A stretch of 64,000 nucleotides of DNA, from NCBI GenBank assembly GCA_014529385.2, contig CM043963.1, positions 92,767,912 to 92,831,911 of the forward strand. The letters are read 5' to 3'. Numbering within the stretch: position 1 is the first letter of the stretch; every line of letters begins with the position of its first letter. Source of the stretch: Adiantum capillus-veneris. Lineage: Eukaryota; Streptophyta; Polypodiopsida; Polypodiales; Pteridaceae. This document shows, piece after piece, positions 43,702-55,259 of this stretch. The notes beneath the pieces are model-generated. The model ran no database searches. It was not told the origin of the DNA and saw only the letters and a list, made by a program, of their open reading frames with translations. A program made the position numbers and the translations under genes.

Positions 43702-46700
43702 CTAAGGACAGGATCGGTCCACAAAGGGGAGTAAGCCCAAAGCTTTGCGAAAAGCTTCAAGCTTCTCACGAGACAATGCCTTTGTGAAAAGATCTGCAAG
43801 GTTGTCCTGTGTTGGCACATAAGCCAAGCTGATCTCTCCTGCTGAGAGCCTCTCCCTGACATAGTGGTAATGCACCTCAATGTGCTTTGTGCGAGCATGA
43901 AAAACTGGGTTCCTTGCAACTGCCAATGCGCTCTGACTGTCAGTGTAGATAGTGTTGGCAGTGTCCTGTCCAACACCCAAGTCAGCCATAAGGCGTCTGA
44001 GCCATACACACTCAACCGTAGCTGTGAAGACTGCCCTGTACTCAGCCTCACAACTCGAAGTGGCCACAGTAGGTTGCTTCTTGCTCAACCATGATATACA
44101 TGAACTGCCAAGCATGAAACAAAAACCACTTGTGGACACTCGCGTGTCAAAACAACCAGCCCAATCTGAGTCCGAAAAAGCATGTAAGTCTGGCGGCAAT
44201 GATCCCCCCTTGGGATAAAACAAGCCAAGATGTAAAGTGCCACTAAGGTAGCGGAAAATCCTCTTGACAGCCTGCCAATGCTTAGACCCTGGGCTATGCA
44301 TAAATCTGCTGACTTGCGAGACTACAAACTGAATATCTGGCCTCGTGTTGCATACATAAATGAGGCAGCCAACAGCAGTTTGGTAAAGAGTGACATCAGC
44401 AGGATCGCCAGCATCATGTAGACTCAACTTCAAACCTGTTTCCATGGGAGTGGCAATAGGTTTGCAATCCTCAAGTCCAAACTTACATAGCAATGTCTCT
44501 ATGTAACTTTTCTGACACAAGGCAATACCACCATCACACTGCTTAAACTGTATACCCAAGTAATGATGCAACAACCCCAAATCTTTCATCTTGAAAGTAG
44601 CATTCAAATCAGCCTTAAATTCAGCAATATGTCTCTCATTTGGTCCAGTGATCAGCAAATCATCAACATAAAGAACCACAATGAGAAATACATCATCCTC
44701 ACGCTTTACATACAATGTGCTTTCTGTTGGACTGTTACGAAAGCCTCGTTTAACCAAATGAGTGTCAGCTTTCTCATACCAAGCACGAGGAGATTGCTTC
44801 AACCCATACAAAGCCTTCTTACATTTGCACACTTTGTCCTCTTGTCCTTTTATGACAAAACCGCGAGGCTGCGTTACATAAACTTCCTCAAATATGTCAC
44901 CATTCAAGAAAGCAGTAACAATGTCTGATTGATGTACATCCCAACCAAAATGAGCTGCCAATGCACATAGAAAACGCACAGTAGTCATACGACAAGTGGG
45001 AGCAAAAGTCTCTTCATAATCTATGCCTTTTTGTTGTGCATAACCCTTTGCAACAAGTCGAGCCTTATGGCGATCGATCTCACCATCCGGCTTGCGTTTC
45101 AACTTGTGAACCCACTTCGTACCAATGGCCTTTTTACCAGGAGGCAAATCACATAAAGTCCATGTGTCATTCTCTATAAGTGCATCATATTCTGATTTCA
45201 TGGCAGCAATCCAATTTTCTGAATTTTGTGCTTCATCAAAAGACAGAGGCTCCTCAACATCATGTAAACTAGACACAGCCAAAGCATAACAATCTGATGC
45301 ATAAGATGCATGGCGAGAGCCTGAACGAGTACGACTAGATAAAGGTGCATCCAATTTACTGTCACGCAAAGTGTGCACCAGCCATTTTGGCATACCTCTA
45401 GCCTGCTCATTTTCAGCCCTTTCCTCATCAAGTACATCATGTACATCTGCATCAGTGATAGGCTGTTCTAAAACATTTTCAGAAACCCCCATAGGCTGTA
45501 CATTTGCCTCATTGGAACTTACATTCGTATTTCCACCACTGAAAAGAGGCAACAAAGTGTCATAAATGTCCTGTGAGCTTACATTACTGTCTCTAGTACA
45601 TGACAACAAGGGCTGAACAGAGTCTTCCACAAACACTACATCCCGTGAAACCAGAATACGTTTTGTTTGCGGATGATACAACCTGTAACCTTTGCTTTCA
45701 GCACTATAACCAACAAAAATACATTTGACAGCCTTATCATCCAATTTTCTGCGCTGCACTTGTGGCACCAAAGCATATGCCAAACAGCCAAAAACACGCA
45801 TGTGCTCAATAGAAGGTTTTCTATCATGCCATGCTTCATATGGAGTAATAGACTGCAAAGCTTTCGTAGGACACCTGTTAAGTACATAAGTGGCACACAT
45901 GATGGCCTCAAGCCAAAAAGAATGCGGCAAAGCTTGACTTTTGACCATACATCGTGCCATTTCCGTTAGTGACCTGTTTTTCCTCTCAGCAACACCATTT
46001 TGCTGAGGTGTATAAGGCACTGTACATTGGTGTTTTATCCCACGACTAGCCAGAAATGCATTAAATTCATGAGACATATACTCCCCCCCTCGATCGGAAC
46101 GGAGGGTGCCCATAGTACATTTTGAGACATTTTCAGCCATAGCCAAAAATTGTTTGAAGCACATAAAAACTTCGGACTTCGCTTTAAGCGGAAATACCCA
46201 TGCATGCCTGGAGTAATCATCAATGAAAGTCACGAAGTACAGGTAATTGCCCAAGGACGGAGTTTGCATGGGCCCACAAACATCACTATGCACAAGCTGC
46301 AACCTGCATGTGGCCCTAACTGAACCATCCTTTGGAAACTTAGAACGCTGCATTTTACCCAAAATACAGCCTTCACAAACATGTTTGATAGGTGCTTCAA
46401 GAGGCGGCAAAGAAGCAACCATATCAGATTTCTGCAAACGCAGCAAACTGGCAAAATTCAGATGACCAAAACGTGCATGCCAAAGTTTTGCATCTGAAAT
46501 AGCCCTTGAATCTGCAACAGCATTTGCAAAATTTTGTCCACACTTGTCATACAAAGTGAGCTTATACAGCCCACGGCACAAAAGCCCAGATGCAACAATT
46601 TCATCACCAAAACTGAGATCATGAACTGTACATCTGTCATCCACAAATTTGACTACAAGTCCAAGTCTAGCAAGTGCGGATACAGACAAGAGATTCTTCT

Positions 46701-47671
46701 TGATCCCAGGTACATAAAGTGCATCAACAAGTGTGAAGGAACTGCCATTAGCAGCAGTGAGCACAATCTTTCCAACTCCCTGAACTGGATAAGAGGCGTT
46801 GTTGGCACAAGTGACTGAATTCCCATGAGGGACAGACTCGAGAGAGGTAAACAATTCACGATGTGAGGTAATGTGCTTTGTAGCACCACTGTCGAAATAC
46901 CACACATGTGAATCTGCAGCAACTGAGAAGCATGCATCATGGACAGCAGGATTGTAGGTGCACTCTGCGCTAAAAGCCCATTCTACATCAACATCAACAT
47001 CACAATCTCCTTTCACAGAAGACTCAACAATGGCTGCATTTGTAGTGGAACCAGCATTTGTAGTGGAACCACCCTCTTTCTTCTTAGCCTCTTTGGCCTT
47101 CAACTTAGGACACGACTTGATCAAGTGATCATTGGCTTTACAATAATGGCAACGCATCTTCTTTTTGCCCTTATCACCAGAATTGCCAGACGAAGTGTTG
47201 CCAGCAGAAGCATTAGGAACAGAATTTTTGCCACTCGCAGCAGAACCATAAGAAGTGGCTGCATTACTGTTACCACCCTTTCTTTGAGAAGCAATAAAAG
47301 CCTGTTCAATTGCACGCTGCCTAGTCCTGTTTTTTCTAGAAAGTGACTCTTGCAACAGCAATGTGCATAATGCATCAAACTTGACAACTTCAGGATTTCC
47401 TTGGGTCATCAGTCTCCAAGTACTAGCAAAAGTCTGGTAGGAATCTGGTAAGGCATCAAGAACAGTCTGCACAAGGGAACTGTCCGAAATGACTTCACCT
47501 GCAGAAATGAGTTGCTCATTGATATCCTTGACACTAGCAAGGAAAGTGTCCATATCATCTTCCTCATGCATAATCTTCGACTCTAGCTCTTTACGCAGCA
47601 ACGCAATTTTAGCCTCATTGCGGCTTGCATAAAGACCTGCTAGAATATCCCAAGCCTGTTTTGCAGATTTT
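43702..47671 (-). CDS. copia-2B gag C-terminus, protease, integrase, RT and RNase H, intact frame
   Basis: The frame runs without a stop from just after the nonsense codon at 47674 to 43702. From the first candidate start at 47601 it gives 1299 codons, but that is an internal Leu codon of the gag core (MLRKELESKIMHEEDD), not the native start. In order: end of gag; zinc knuckle CHYCKANDHLIKSC; protease WYFDSGATKHIT; GAG-pre-integrase HARFGHLNF and CEGC; integrase HSDVCGP, RSDRGGEY, GVAERKNR; RT with KARLVAKGYAQ and LYVDDLLITG; RNase H with AFSDSDWAG and YTDSQSALAVA. All catalytic acids I looked for are present. The product matures the particle, makes cDNA and inserts it. This is the best preserved enzyme frame in the window. 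Confidence 0.93.
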
Positions 47672-47673
47672 GT

Positions 47674-47999
47674 TTAACGAATGTGAGGAATAATGGTGCG
47701 CTTCACAGACAACGCAATCAATGCATGAGCCTGCGCATCCTTAACATCCCAACGAGCTTGTTCTGCCGTAGGCAAAACAACTCTAACAGCTGCAATCCTT
47801 GCAGCAAGACCTGCAACATCCTCAACATCGCCTACATCTTCAGAACCAGGACGTACATCAATGCCCTGCACAATGTTCCAGACACCTTTTGACACAAGAA
47901 CATGTTGCATCATATAAGCCCACATAGGGTAGTTGTCCCCATCCAACCTGTCCTCACAGCAAACATCTTGAACACATCTGTGTTGTTGTTGTCAGCCAT
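47674..47999 (-). pseudogene. copia-2B gag N-terminus, frameshift and nonsense
   Basis: The start is ATG 47999 (MADNNNTDVFKMFA). One base is missing near 47956 relative to copia-2A (GCTGTGAGG instead of GCTGCTGAGG), shifting the frame. The correct frame is open again from about 47946 (DGDNYPMWAYMM) until a TAA at 47674-47676, where copia-2A reads TCA; the next codon also differs (GCA to ACA). The capsid therefore cannot be made from this copy. Confidence 0.9.
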
Positions 48000-48361
48000 G
48001 GTAAATGCTGCACCTGATGTGAAAACTGCCCGAAAATAGGAGAAATGGAGTGGGAACAACTTGTGCTATATAGCACAAACCGTAGAAGACTATAAGGCAC
48101 CTGTTATGCAGAAAACGGCACTGACAGAAAATCTGCACAAAATGACGAAATAGCCTGTGCAGTACTGCCTGTAGTGGAAACGGAGGCCGAAATGAGCCCA
48201 AATCAAAATTCTGAGCAGACCGAGCTCTTCGAGCTCACCCAAAATATTTGTCGACCTGCAAACGCTTGCCAAAGCTCACTGAAATCAGAGAAAGTGAGCA
48301 GGCGTGTGCTGGAGCAGCTGGCGACTAAGCCCGGGAGGACGTGACCTGCTCTGATACCAAT

Positions 48362-48588
48362 TGTTGGAATTAGGGTTGCAGAGAAACACACACAGCTTGG
48401 AGAAGACGAAGGAAGCTCAAGGCACACAATAGAGAGTGTGTTACTTAGTGTGCAATGGAAAGATAGATAGCCCTAGAGTGATGGGCGTATATACAATGCA
48501 CGGGGGAAAAAACCTCCTAAAGAGGGAAAAAATGCCCCGGCGGTCCTAGTGTGTTCACACACATCACTACCACATGTATATGGTAACA
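48362..48588 (-). repeat. 5' LTR of copia-2B
   Basis: The minus-strand sequence is TGTTACC to CCAACA, followed by the primer site TGGTATCAGAGCAGGT at about 48344-48359. It is followed on the plus strand by the second ccatc. Confidence 0.96.
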
Positions 48589-48593
48589 CCATC

Positions 48594-49517
48594 CTTGACT
48601 GGCAACCTAAGCAGCACCCCACACTCACACTTTTTAGCTTGTTTTCTAGTTACTATCACATGATTGTTCATACAAAAATTCCTTTTTAAGATTCCCATCA
48701 CATTTAATTTGCTAAAACAACCCTTCAAGCATAATCAAAGCGGCACCAAAACAATCTTTTCTAGAAGAAAAACAACATACAACCCTTCTTCATTAAAATA
48801 TCCCAACCCAAGAGCTCACTCCTCCTGGAGAGATTTTATTGCTTCGGGTTCCTTTAATTACCCATACGACCAAATTGTCCTACAATCTGGACACAAACCC
48901 GCAGTAACTAACTTGCAACCTGGGCACAAACCCGCAAGTAATATCTTGCATTCTCTGGGCATAAACCTACAATATGTATGCACCCATATGCACTCCTTTA
49001 GCATTTACTCCGCTAAGACCTCCTCCATGGATATCAAAGGGAGTTTTGACTATATCTTTATAGGATTTTGAATGAACAAGGTTCAAGAGTTTTCCTACTA
49101 GTTAGGCAAACATTTCTTTCCTACTTCACACAATATATCCTCAAACAATCCTTCCATATTAATACAACTTAAAGAAAATTAACAAGTTCAATTGATGTAG
49201 TTTCAAATCGAGACTGACCCAATGTTTAGGTAGTTTTCTCTTTCCTAATTACTCATGATGCATTGAAAAAAAAATAAGTTTCCTACCTATTAATGAGCAA
49301 TAACATCACTTCGTGGGATAAGTGGCACATCCTCATTAATCGGGGCCATTCCTTTGCCTTTACCATCACTAGTTCCGGCTTAGTGATGGTGTGATCCACC
49401 ATAGCGAGTTCTCTTGGGTGCCATTCCCACTACTAGATACTTAACTGAACTTGAAAAGTTGTAAGCTAAAGTATAAGAATCCAATGGAAGTAGGGTAAAT
49501 GATTATAAGTGTTTTAA
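48594..49517 (-). repeat. left LTR-like repeat, part 2 (after copia-2B)
   Basis: It matches 53004-53928 with scattered differences, from CTTGACTGGCAACCT to ATAAGTGTTTTAA. A minus frame starting MAP.RTRYGGSH is partly conserved here but carries stops. Confidence 0.75.
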
Positions 49518-51359
49518 TTCCAAAACATATATGGTTATTCCACACATCAATCCAAAAATATATGCTTGCTTAATCCTGCCATAATCTTATGACAAACATG
49601 CGTTATAATTACATGATTAATCACTTATATCTACTTGCACGAACAAACCATCATTTTAGTCGAACAACATTCTTGAATATGATTAGCTCATTTATGCAAG
49701 CATCTAGGCTACATTGATGAAGAACTGTGCATGCAGCCAACAGAATTGATTATGTAATTGAGCAGTGAGACCTTCTTTACTTTGTAATGTAGAGAAATTA
49801 CCATAAAATGGGTATAATGATTGGTTGTTGATTTCCAATTGAGGATAGGTAAATAAGAGTATAGCATTTGATAATAGAGTAGCAATTGGAAATGATTCCA
49901 ATTGAATAATAATATGGTAGCAATTGAAAATGATACCAATTGAATAATAATATGGTAGTAATTGGAAAGGATTCCAATTGAATAATAATACGGTAACAAT
50001 TGGAAAGGATTCCAATTGAGATAAGAGATTTATAATAACTTGATTAAATAATAGATTTACATTACTCAAATGTGTTTTGGAATTATTGATCTCTCAAAGC
50101 TTCGATGCGGTAGTCACCAAGTTGTTTGCCACAGCAACAGAGCTCCCTTCTCCCAAGTGTGTTCAAGTGTGTGTAAAACTGAGTGGGAATGCCCTTTACA
50201 TAGAGTTTGGAGGTTCCTTGTTGCCCAGATCAGTCCCATACCTCCCCTACTCAGACCCTCTTGCTAAAAGCATGTGTAGAGGTGTCACAAGCTCACACTT
50301 AGTCATTAGAGGTGTCCCTCTTTGCCCTTTTGGGTTATCATGTACTTACCCATGCGTATAGTCAACCATACCATACGAGATGGGTCCATGGCTATGGGTC
50401 ATTTATGGGCATCCATGGACATACATACACATGCACATACATGTCCATGCACATGCACCACATACATACCTTAGACTTTAGGAATTAATTTATTAACACT
50501 AGGATAAAATTTAATTGAGCTTAGCTTATCAGAATTTAATTTTGAAAGTTGCTATTGAAAGACAAGCTTGAGGATGACAAGCTAAGGTGTCAGATGCACA
50601 CACCTGCTATATTTAGTAGTTTTCAAAGCAGGCAGCTATTTTTATGGAAATTTAGGATGGGGTAGATTTAGACGAGACAATTCCGTGTAGGTGGGTGCAA
50701 GCACCTAAAACTTAATATATTTGGACAAAGATGACAAAAAATTTAACAATTTTATTTTTGAAAAGCTTACATCAATATATTCATCATTAGTACATCAATG
50801 GTGGAAAAACTGTCAAAAACAAAAACTTTCTATTTATGACTAAAATGGCATGATATTAATCCTTTACATGGGAATACCCTCTGCAAGGGTGTCAAAGACC
50901 TTACATTCTTCCCAACTTGAAGAATTGAGATGTCCTCATCTCAAAGGTAAGTCTGGATGATCTTTAATGAGAGATGTGCTACAGACGAAAACGTCATGGG
51001 CCCTGCAAAATAGCAAAAACAATATACTACAAGCCGTGAAACGAACAAATCTGCATACCTCGAATCACATAACGCATAATCCAAACTGTACACGAGCAGA
51101 GAGAGAAAGGGAGTGTGATAGAACGAGAGAGCACGTGCAGGTGCACCTCCTAGAGCAGAGTGCTACGCCGGCACGGTGAGAGAGAAGAGGGGAGAGGAGA
51201 GAAGAAGTACACAGACATTGGGTGCAATCTCCCCCCGTACAAGAGTGACCATTTCCCTCTTGCACGTATTTCATTTATTGATTTCTTGAATGGTCAATGT
51301 GAGTACAAACTGGCCGGCCGGACATAATTGGCCAAAACTAACAAAGAGCACTTGAATAA
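49518..51359. other. 3' noncoding region of the gag-chromodomain element, with 38-bp minisatellite
   Basis: There is no gene with a known motif. It contains the hairpin minisatellite at 49883-50018, a run of CATACATACACATGCACATA-type repeats at 50405-50475, and a short CTCTCTT/GAGAG-rich segment at 51097-51205. Confidence 0.5.
49883..50018. repeat. four-unit 38-bp minisatellite with a hairpin in each unit
   Basis: Units start at 49883, 49921, 49959 and 49997, exactly 38 bp apart. Each has inverted arms CAATTGGAA and TTCCAATTG (with small changes) around a 4-base loop, followed by AATAATAATATGGTAG. Confidence 0.9.
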
Positions 51360-51562
51360 TCAAATATACATAAAATGTAACATCCTTCTGCATAATCCAT
51401 TATATGCTGATGCTCTTGCCACCTGTCAGTTGCAATAGATAATAAAATATCAATTCTATAACAAGATGTCTCGTCTTCCCACGTTGCATCTTCTTTAGGA
51501 AAATCTTTCCATTTGACGAGGTGTTCGATGATGCTTCTATTCCTAAGCTTCCTTTCTCAAGT
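51360..51562 (-). pseudogene. chromodomain from a gypsy integrase C-terminus
   Basis: The minus frame reads RNRSIIEHLVKWKDFPKEDA followed by TWEDE, a clear chromodomain of the chromovirus type, which targets integration to marked chromatin. It ends at a TAG near 51360. Upstream in the same frame a TGA appears after a few codons, and in a neighbouring frame the gag C-terminus runs directly into it. The integrase core that should precede it is absent. Confidence 0.8.
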
Positions 51563-52436
51563 TTCAAGGGTCCAAAGTTACTCTCTCATTAGCTAGGTCT
51601 CCTAATGTTGGATCTTCTATAATAAAGGCATGAGTTTGAGCCACAAATCCTCTTCCACGGCCTCTTCCTACATTCCTTTCTCCATGACGAACCGGTTGAC
51701 CTCTACCATTCGGTGTCACAAAAATTGTATTTGCAGTAGTTGCTACTCTTCTTCTGGGAAACCTATTCCTATAGTATCCTAGCTAATCACACTCATAACA
51801 ATGAATATCAGGATGCTCAAGTTGAGTTGTTGTAGTTGTGGCTGCTACAGGGGGAGGCTGATAAGTTTGATGATCAGGTCTAGGGCTCCAATTGTTGGGC
51901 CTACCCCTTTGATTTCTAAAGTCTTCTCTCCCCTAATTTGTGGTCATTTCTTTAGCCATAGGTGTTGCTTCAAGACGGGTATCCAAGGGATGATTCAATC
52001 CTTGACAAAATTGTGCTACTTGTTGTTCAATGGATAAGTTTTTGCAATCCACTATTTCGTCTGAGTAGTAGCTTGTATACACACGTTTGCAGGGCTCATA
52101 GTATACAAGACTCTTATATTGAGGAAAGATGTCAGGGACAGAAAGGGGTTTGATCCTGTAAGTAGGGATCACTTTCACCACTTGATTGAAAACCCATTCA
52201 TTTAAGGTCATGTCAATGTCATGTTCAGAGATAACAGTGTAGTCATCCCTAGTAGTACCAAAGAAATAGTAAATATGGATAACTCGCAGCCCTTTCCCCC
52301 ACCAAAGTTTCTTTAGATCAGAGGAGAGGCATCCGAGATTCCTCACATTGATGTAGAAGATGCCACCTTCACAGTCCCACGCAAGTTCCCATCCCCTTTG
52401 GATTCTTGTTAATGGAGGAGAGAAATCCTTCATCAT
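51563..52436 (-). pseudogene. gag of the gag-chromodomain element
   Basis: The start is ATG 52436 (MMKDFSPPLTRIQRGWELAW), about 190 bp after the primer site. The frame is open for 167 codons to a TAG at 51933, with a gag-like QQVAQFCQGLNHPLDTRLEA. In the same frame a Pro/Gln-rich stretch and a degraded zinc knuckle (CYECD, stop, LGYYRNRFP) follow, then an Arg/Gly-rich segment (GERNVGRGRGRGFVAQ). The knuckle His and last Cys are replaced by Tyr and Phe. The frame ends with a TGA after VTLDP near the chromodomain junction. Gag identity is inferred from position and composition. Confidence 0.6.
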
Positions 52437-52625
52437 GTTGAATCAAAAAGAAAAATTTGAAGAGTGATAAGCCTCAAATACATTATCTCAAAAGGTCTTG
52501 AACTTGCGATACTCAGCGTTGGCATCTTCTTGAAACATTGATGCTGGTAAGTTCTCGAACTTAAGTCTCCAATTCATTTTTCCAAATTTTCAAGCAATAA
52601 CATTTTTTTTAGTTTCCTAAACCTA

Positions 52626-52638
52626 GGTTCTGATACTA
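52626..52638 (-). other. primer binding site of the gag-chromodomain element
   Basis: The minus strand reads TAGTATCAGAACC, one G to A change from the initiator Met type start TGGTATCAGAACC, two bases past the repeat edge at 52641. It supports reading the repeat as a 5' LTR. Confidence 0.65.
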
Positions 52639-52640
52639 CT

Positions 52641-53928
52641 TGTGAGGTCCCTGTCTTGTTACCTGATAGGTTGCTAGGCCCTAATCGCTTGAGAAAACAT
52701 AGTCAAGAAGGAATTGATTTCCAATGGACGGTCTCTCATCAACAAGTGACTTGAGTCCGAACCATTGAAGAGGGTTCCTAGTCCTGTTTTGTAGGAAAGC
52801 ATGAACTAATACAAGAATTTTATACATCCCTAATTCTCACCTTCCAAAAGAGAGAAAATCCAAATACCTTTTCCCCCATAGCTTTCAAGGGCACGTATAT
52901 TTGGGACTTCTCGACTCCTAGCACAATGAGTCTCTAATTTTGCTTCTCTTAATAAGAGGGAGTGGAGTGTTTCTTGACTAATTGAGACCATCCATCCTTG
53001 ACTGGCAACCTGAGCCAGCCCCAACTTTCCACCCCACACTTGCACTTTTTAGCTTGTTTTCTAATTACTATATCATGATTGTTCATGCACAAAATTCCTT
53101 CTTAATATTCCCATCGCAAGTTTGTTAAAACAGCCCTTTTAGCATGATCAAAGTGGCACCAAAATAATCTTTTCTAGAAGAAAAAAAACATACAACCCTT
53201 CTTCATTAAAATATCTCAACCCCAAGAGTTCACTCCTCCTTGAGAGATTTTATAGCTCCGGGTGTGTTTAGTTGCCATACAAATAGATTGTCATGCAATC
53301 TGGGAACAAACCCGCAGTGACTAACTTGCAACCTGGTCACAACCCACAAGTAATATTTTGCATTCTCTAGGCACAAACCTGCAAGATGTGTGCACACATA
53401 TGCACTCCTTTAGCATTCACTCCGCTTAGCCCTCCTCCCTGGATATCAAAGGGAGTGTTGACTATATCTTTATAGGATTTTGAATGAAGAAGTTCAAGAG
53501 TTTTCCTACTAGTTAGGCAAACATTTCTTTCCTACTTCAGACAGTATATCCTGAAATAATCCTTCCATATTAATACAACTTAAAGAAAATTAACAAGTTC
53601 AATTGATGCAGTTTCAAATTGGGACTGACCCAATGTTTAGGTAGTTTTCTCCTTCCTTATTACTCATGATGCATTGAACAAAAAAGGAGTTTCCTACCTG
53701 CTCATGGGCAATAACATCACTTTGTGGAATAAGTGGCACATCCTCATTCATCGGGGCCTTTCCTTTGCCTTTACCATCACTGGTTCCGGCTTCTTGATTG
53801 TGTGATCCACCATAGCGAGTTCTCGTGGGTGCCATCCCCACTACTAGATACTTAGCTTAGTTTGAAAAGTTGTAAACTAAAGTATGAGAATCCAATGGAA
53901 GTAGGATAAATGATTATAAGTGTTTTAA
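52641..53928 (-). repeat. right (5') LTR-like repeat of the gag-chromodomain element
   Basis: This is an uninterrupted copy of about 1288 bp. A 75-codon minus frame at 53841-53614 (APTRTRYGGSHNQEAGTSDG) is recognisable in the other copy too, so it may be a small LTR-borne gene or a gag start captured in the repeat; its function is unknown. Confidence 0.7.
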
Positions 53929-55200
53929 CTCTACCTTCTATATAGGCTCATCAATGACAATACTAGCTCTAAATATAGAAACATCAAAATTTACACTCTC
54001 CTACTACTCAGCTACAACATCAATTTCTTCCTCCTCTAGAACTTCACTTTTTTCAAGCTTTAAGACTGTGGCAACATTTGCATTTTCCCCCTCCTTGTCT
54101 ACATCTTTCCCTTCATCTTGATCTTTACCTTGCATGTCAACTTTAAGGAACGAGAAGAAAATAAAGGAAACTTCCTTTGGAACAAGGTTACAAGGCTTTG
54201 AATGGGGTAGAATCATCTTGAGCTCTTTGTTCAGTTTTCCTCTTCAATACATTGTGGATATGCTGCCGCCTTGTGCTGACAAGCTCCATTTCATGTGTTG
54301 TTGTCCTCCTTTTGTACTACTTGATCTTTTTTATTCTTTCTGCTTTGCATTTTTTGAGGGGCTCATTCAAATCATCCTCCTCATCATCGCATCAACAACC
54401 TCAACATCCACGTTCTTCTTTTCCTCCACAATCTTCTTGCATCTTTCTTCCCTCAACCATTGTGCTTCGTCCATTGACCACTGTGTCTAAGTTATAGGGA
54501 TTTTCTCTTTTGGAGTGTGCTTGGGTCACACTAGATGAATAGTGATATCTTCCTCTTCATCCTCTTCCTCATCTGTAGTCATTTGGAACTTTGGACGGTG
54601 TATCCCTGAGTTTGGGCTTTATGTCTCCACTCAACTGGATATCTGATTTGGTGGCTTCACTATCAGATACTTCCCTTTTGGAGCTCTAGCCTCTTATCAT
54701 TCTTGTGTCATGTGTGCAAATGAGGGACCTCTTACCTCTCGGACCGCACGTTTAGATTTGTGTAGAAGGTTAAAAGCTGAGAATCGATCAGTGGCAACTG
54801 ATCGATCATCCTTAGGGCTTGGTATGCTATTTTTGTGACCACATGCCCCAAATTCATATAGGTCTTGTTTCTCTTGCTGCTCTTGAGGTTGGCTTCCACA
54901 AGATTTTCTAGTAGTTTCCCAAGTTGCAGCAGACTACCCTTTGCTCACCAAGCCCCATAGACATGACAATTGCTATGTGTAGCTTTGGCTTTGTGTCCCT
55001 TGGTGGTTTTTTTACTTTCAGGTGTTGTGAAATCAGCCACAATGGCAGCTTTGTCTCTAAGTAGACAAGATCTTTGTATGTAAATTTGTGTCCCTGCTCC
55101 TTGACAAAGGCTTTATCATTATCTATTATTTTGGTCTTTAGAAGTAGGTTGTGGTTGCCTGGAGGTAGATGGAGGGCTTGGTTTATAAGGTTGATGGTGA
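53929..55200. other. unassigned region with weak frames
   Basis: No gene is recognised. A 70-codon acidic minus frame at 54216-54004 (KDVDKEGENANVATVLKLEK, EVLEEEEIDVVAE) and plus frames with Ser/Leu/Phe-rich composition at 54134-54497 overlap on opposite strands, and neither has a known motif. Confidence 0.4.
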
Positions 55201-55259
55201 TTCAAACCTTAACCGTTTTCCTTATCTGTCAAATTGGCCTCTCCATTATAATGTTTGGA

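Larger units (their letters stand above)
43412..48588 (-). mobile_element. Ty1/copia retrotransposon copia-2B, full length
   Basis: It has 227-bp LTRs at 43412-43638 and 48362-48588 differing at one site, a perfect ccatc TSD (43407-43411, 48589-48593), a consensus primer site and a continuous pol frame. It is the same family as copia-2A, in the opposite orientation. Gag carries a 1-base deletion and a stop, so this copy would need gag from elsewhere to move. Confidence 0.97.
43029..53928 (-). mobile_element. gypsy-type element with gag and chromodomain but no polymerase genes; holds nested copia-2B
   Basis: Two homologous repeats of about 1.3 kb lie at 52641-53928 and at 43029-49517 (the latter interrupted by copia-2B). 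The right one is followed on the minus strand by a primer site, then gag with a degraded zinc knuckle, and a chromodomain, then 1.8 kb of noncoding DNA before the left repeat. This is the layout of an LTR element on the minus strand lacking protease through integrase core. Total length without copia-2B is about 5.7 kb. I did not find a TSD, and the right edges of the repeats do not end in CA, so the outer limits are approximate. Confidence 0.6.

Noticed and set aside
44563..44928. 121-codon plus frame inside copia-2B, also seen as a minus frame in copia-2A
   Set aside because: It is the antisense shadow of the copia RT; it appears in both copies only because the sense strand is conserved.
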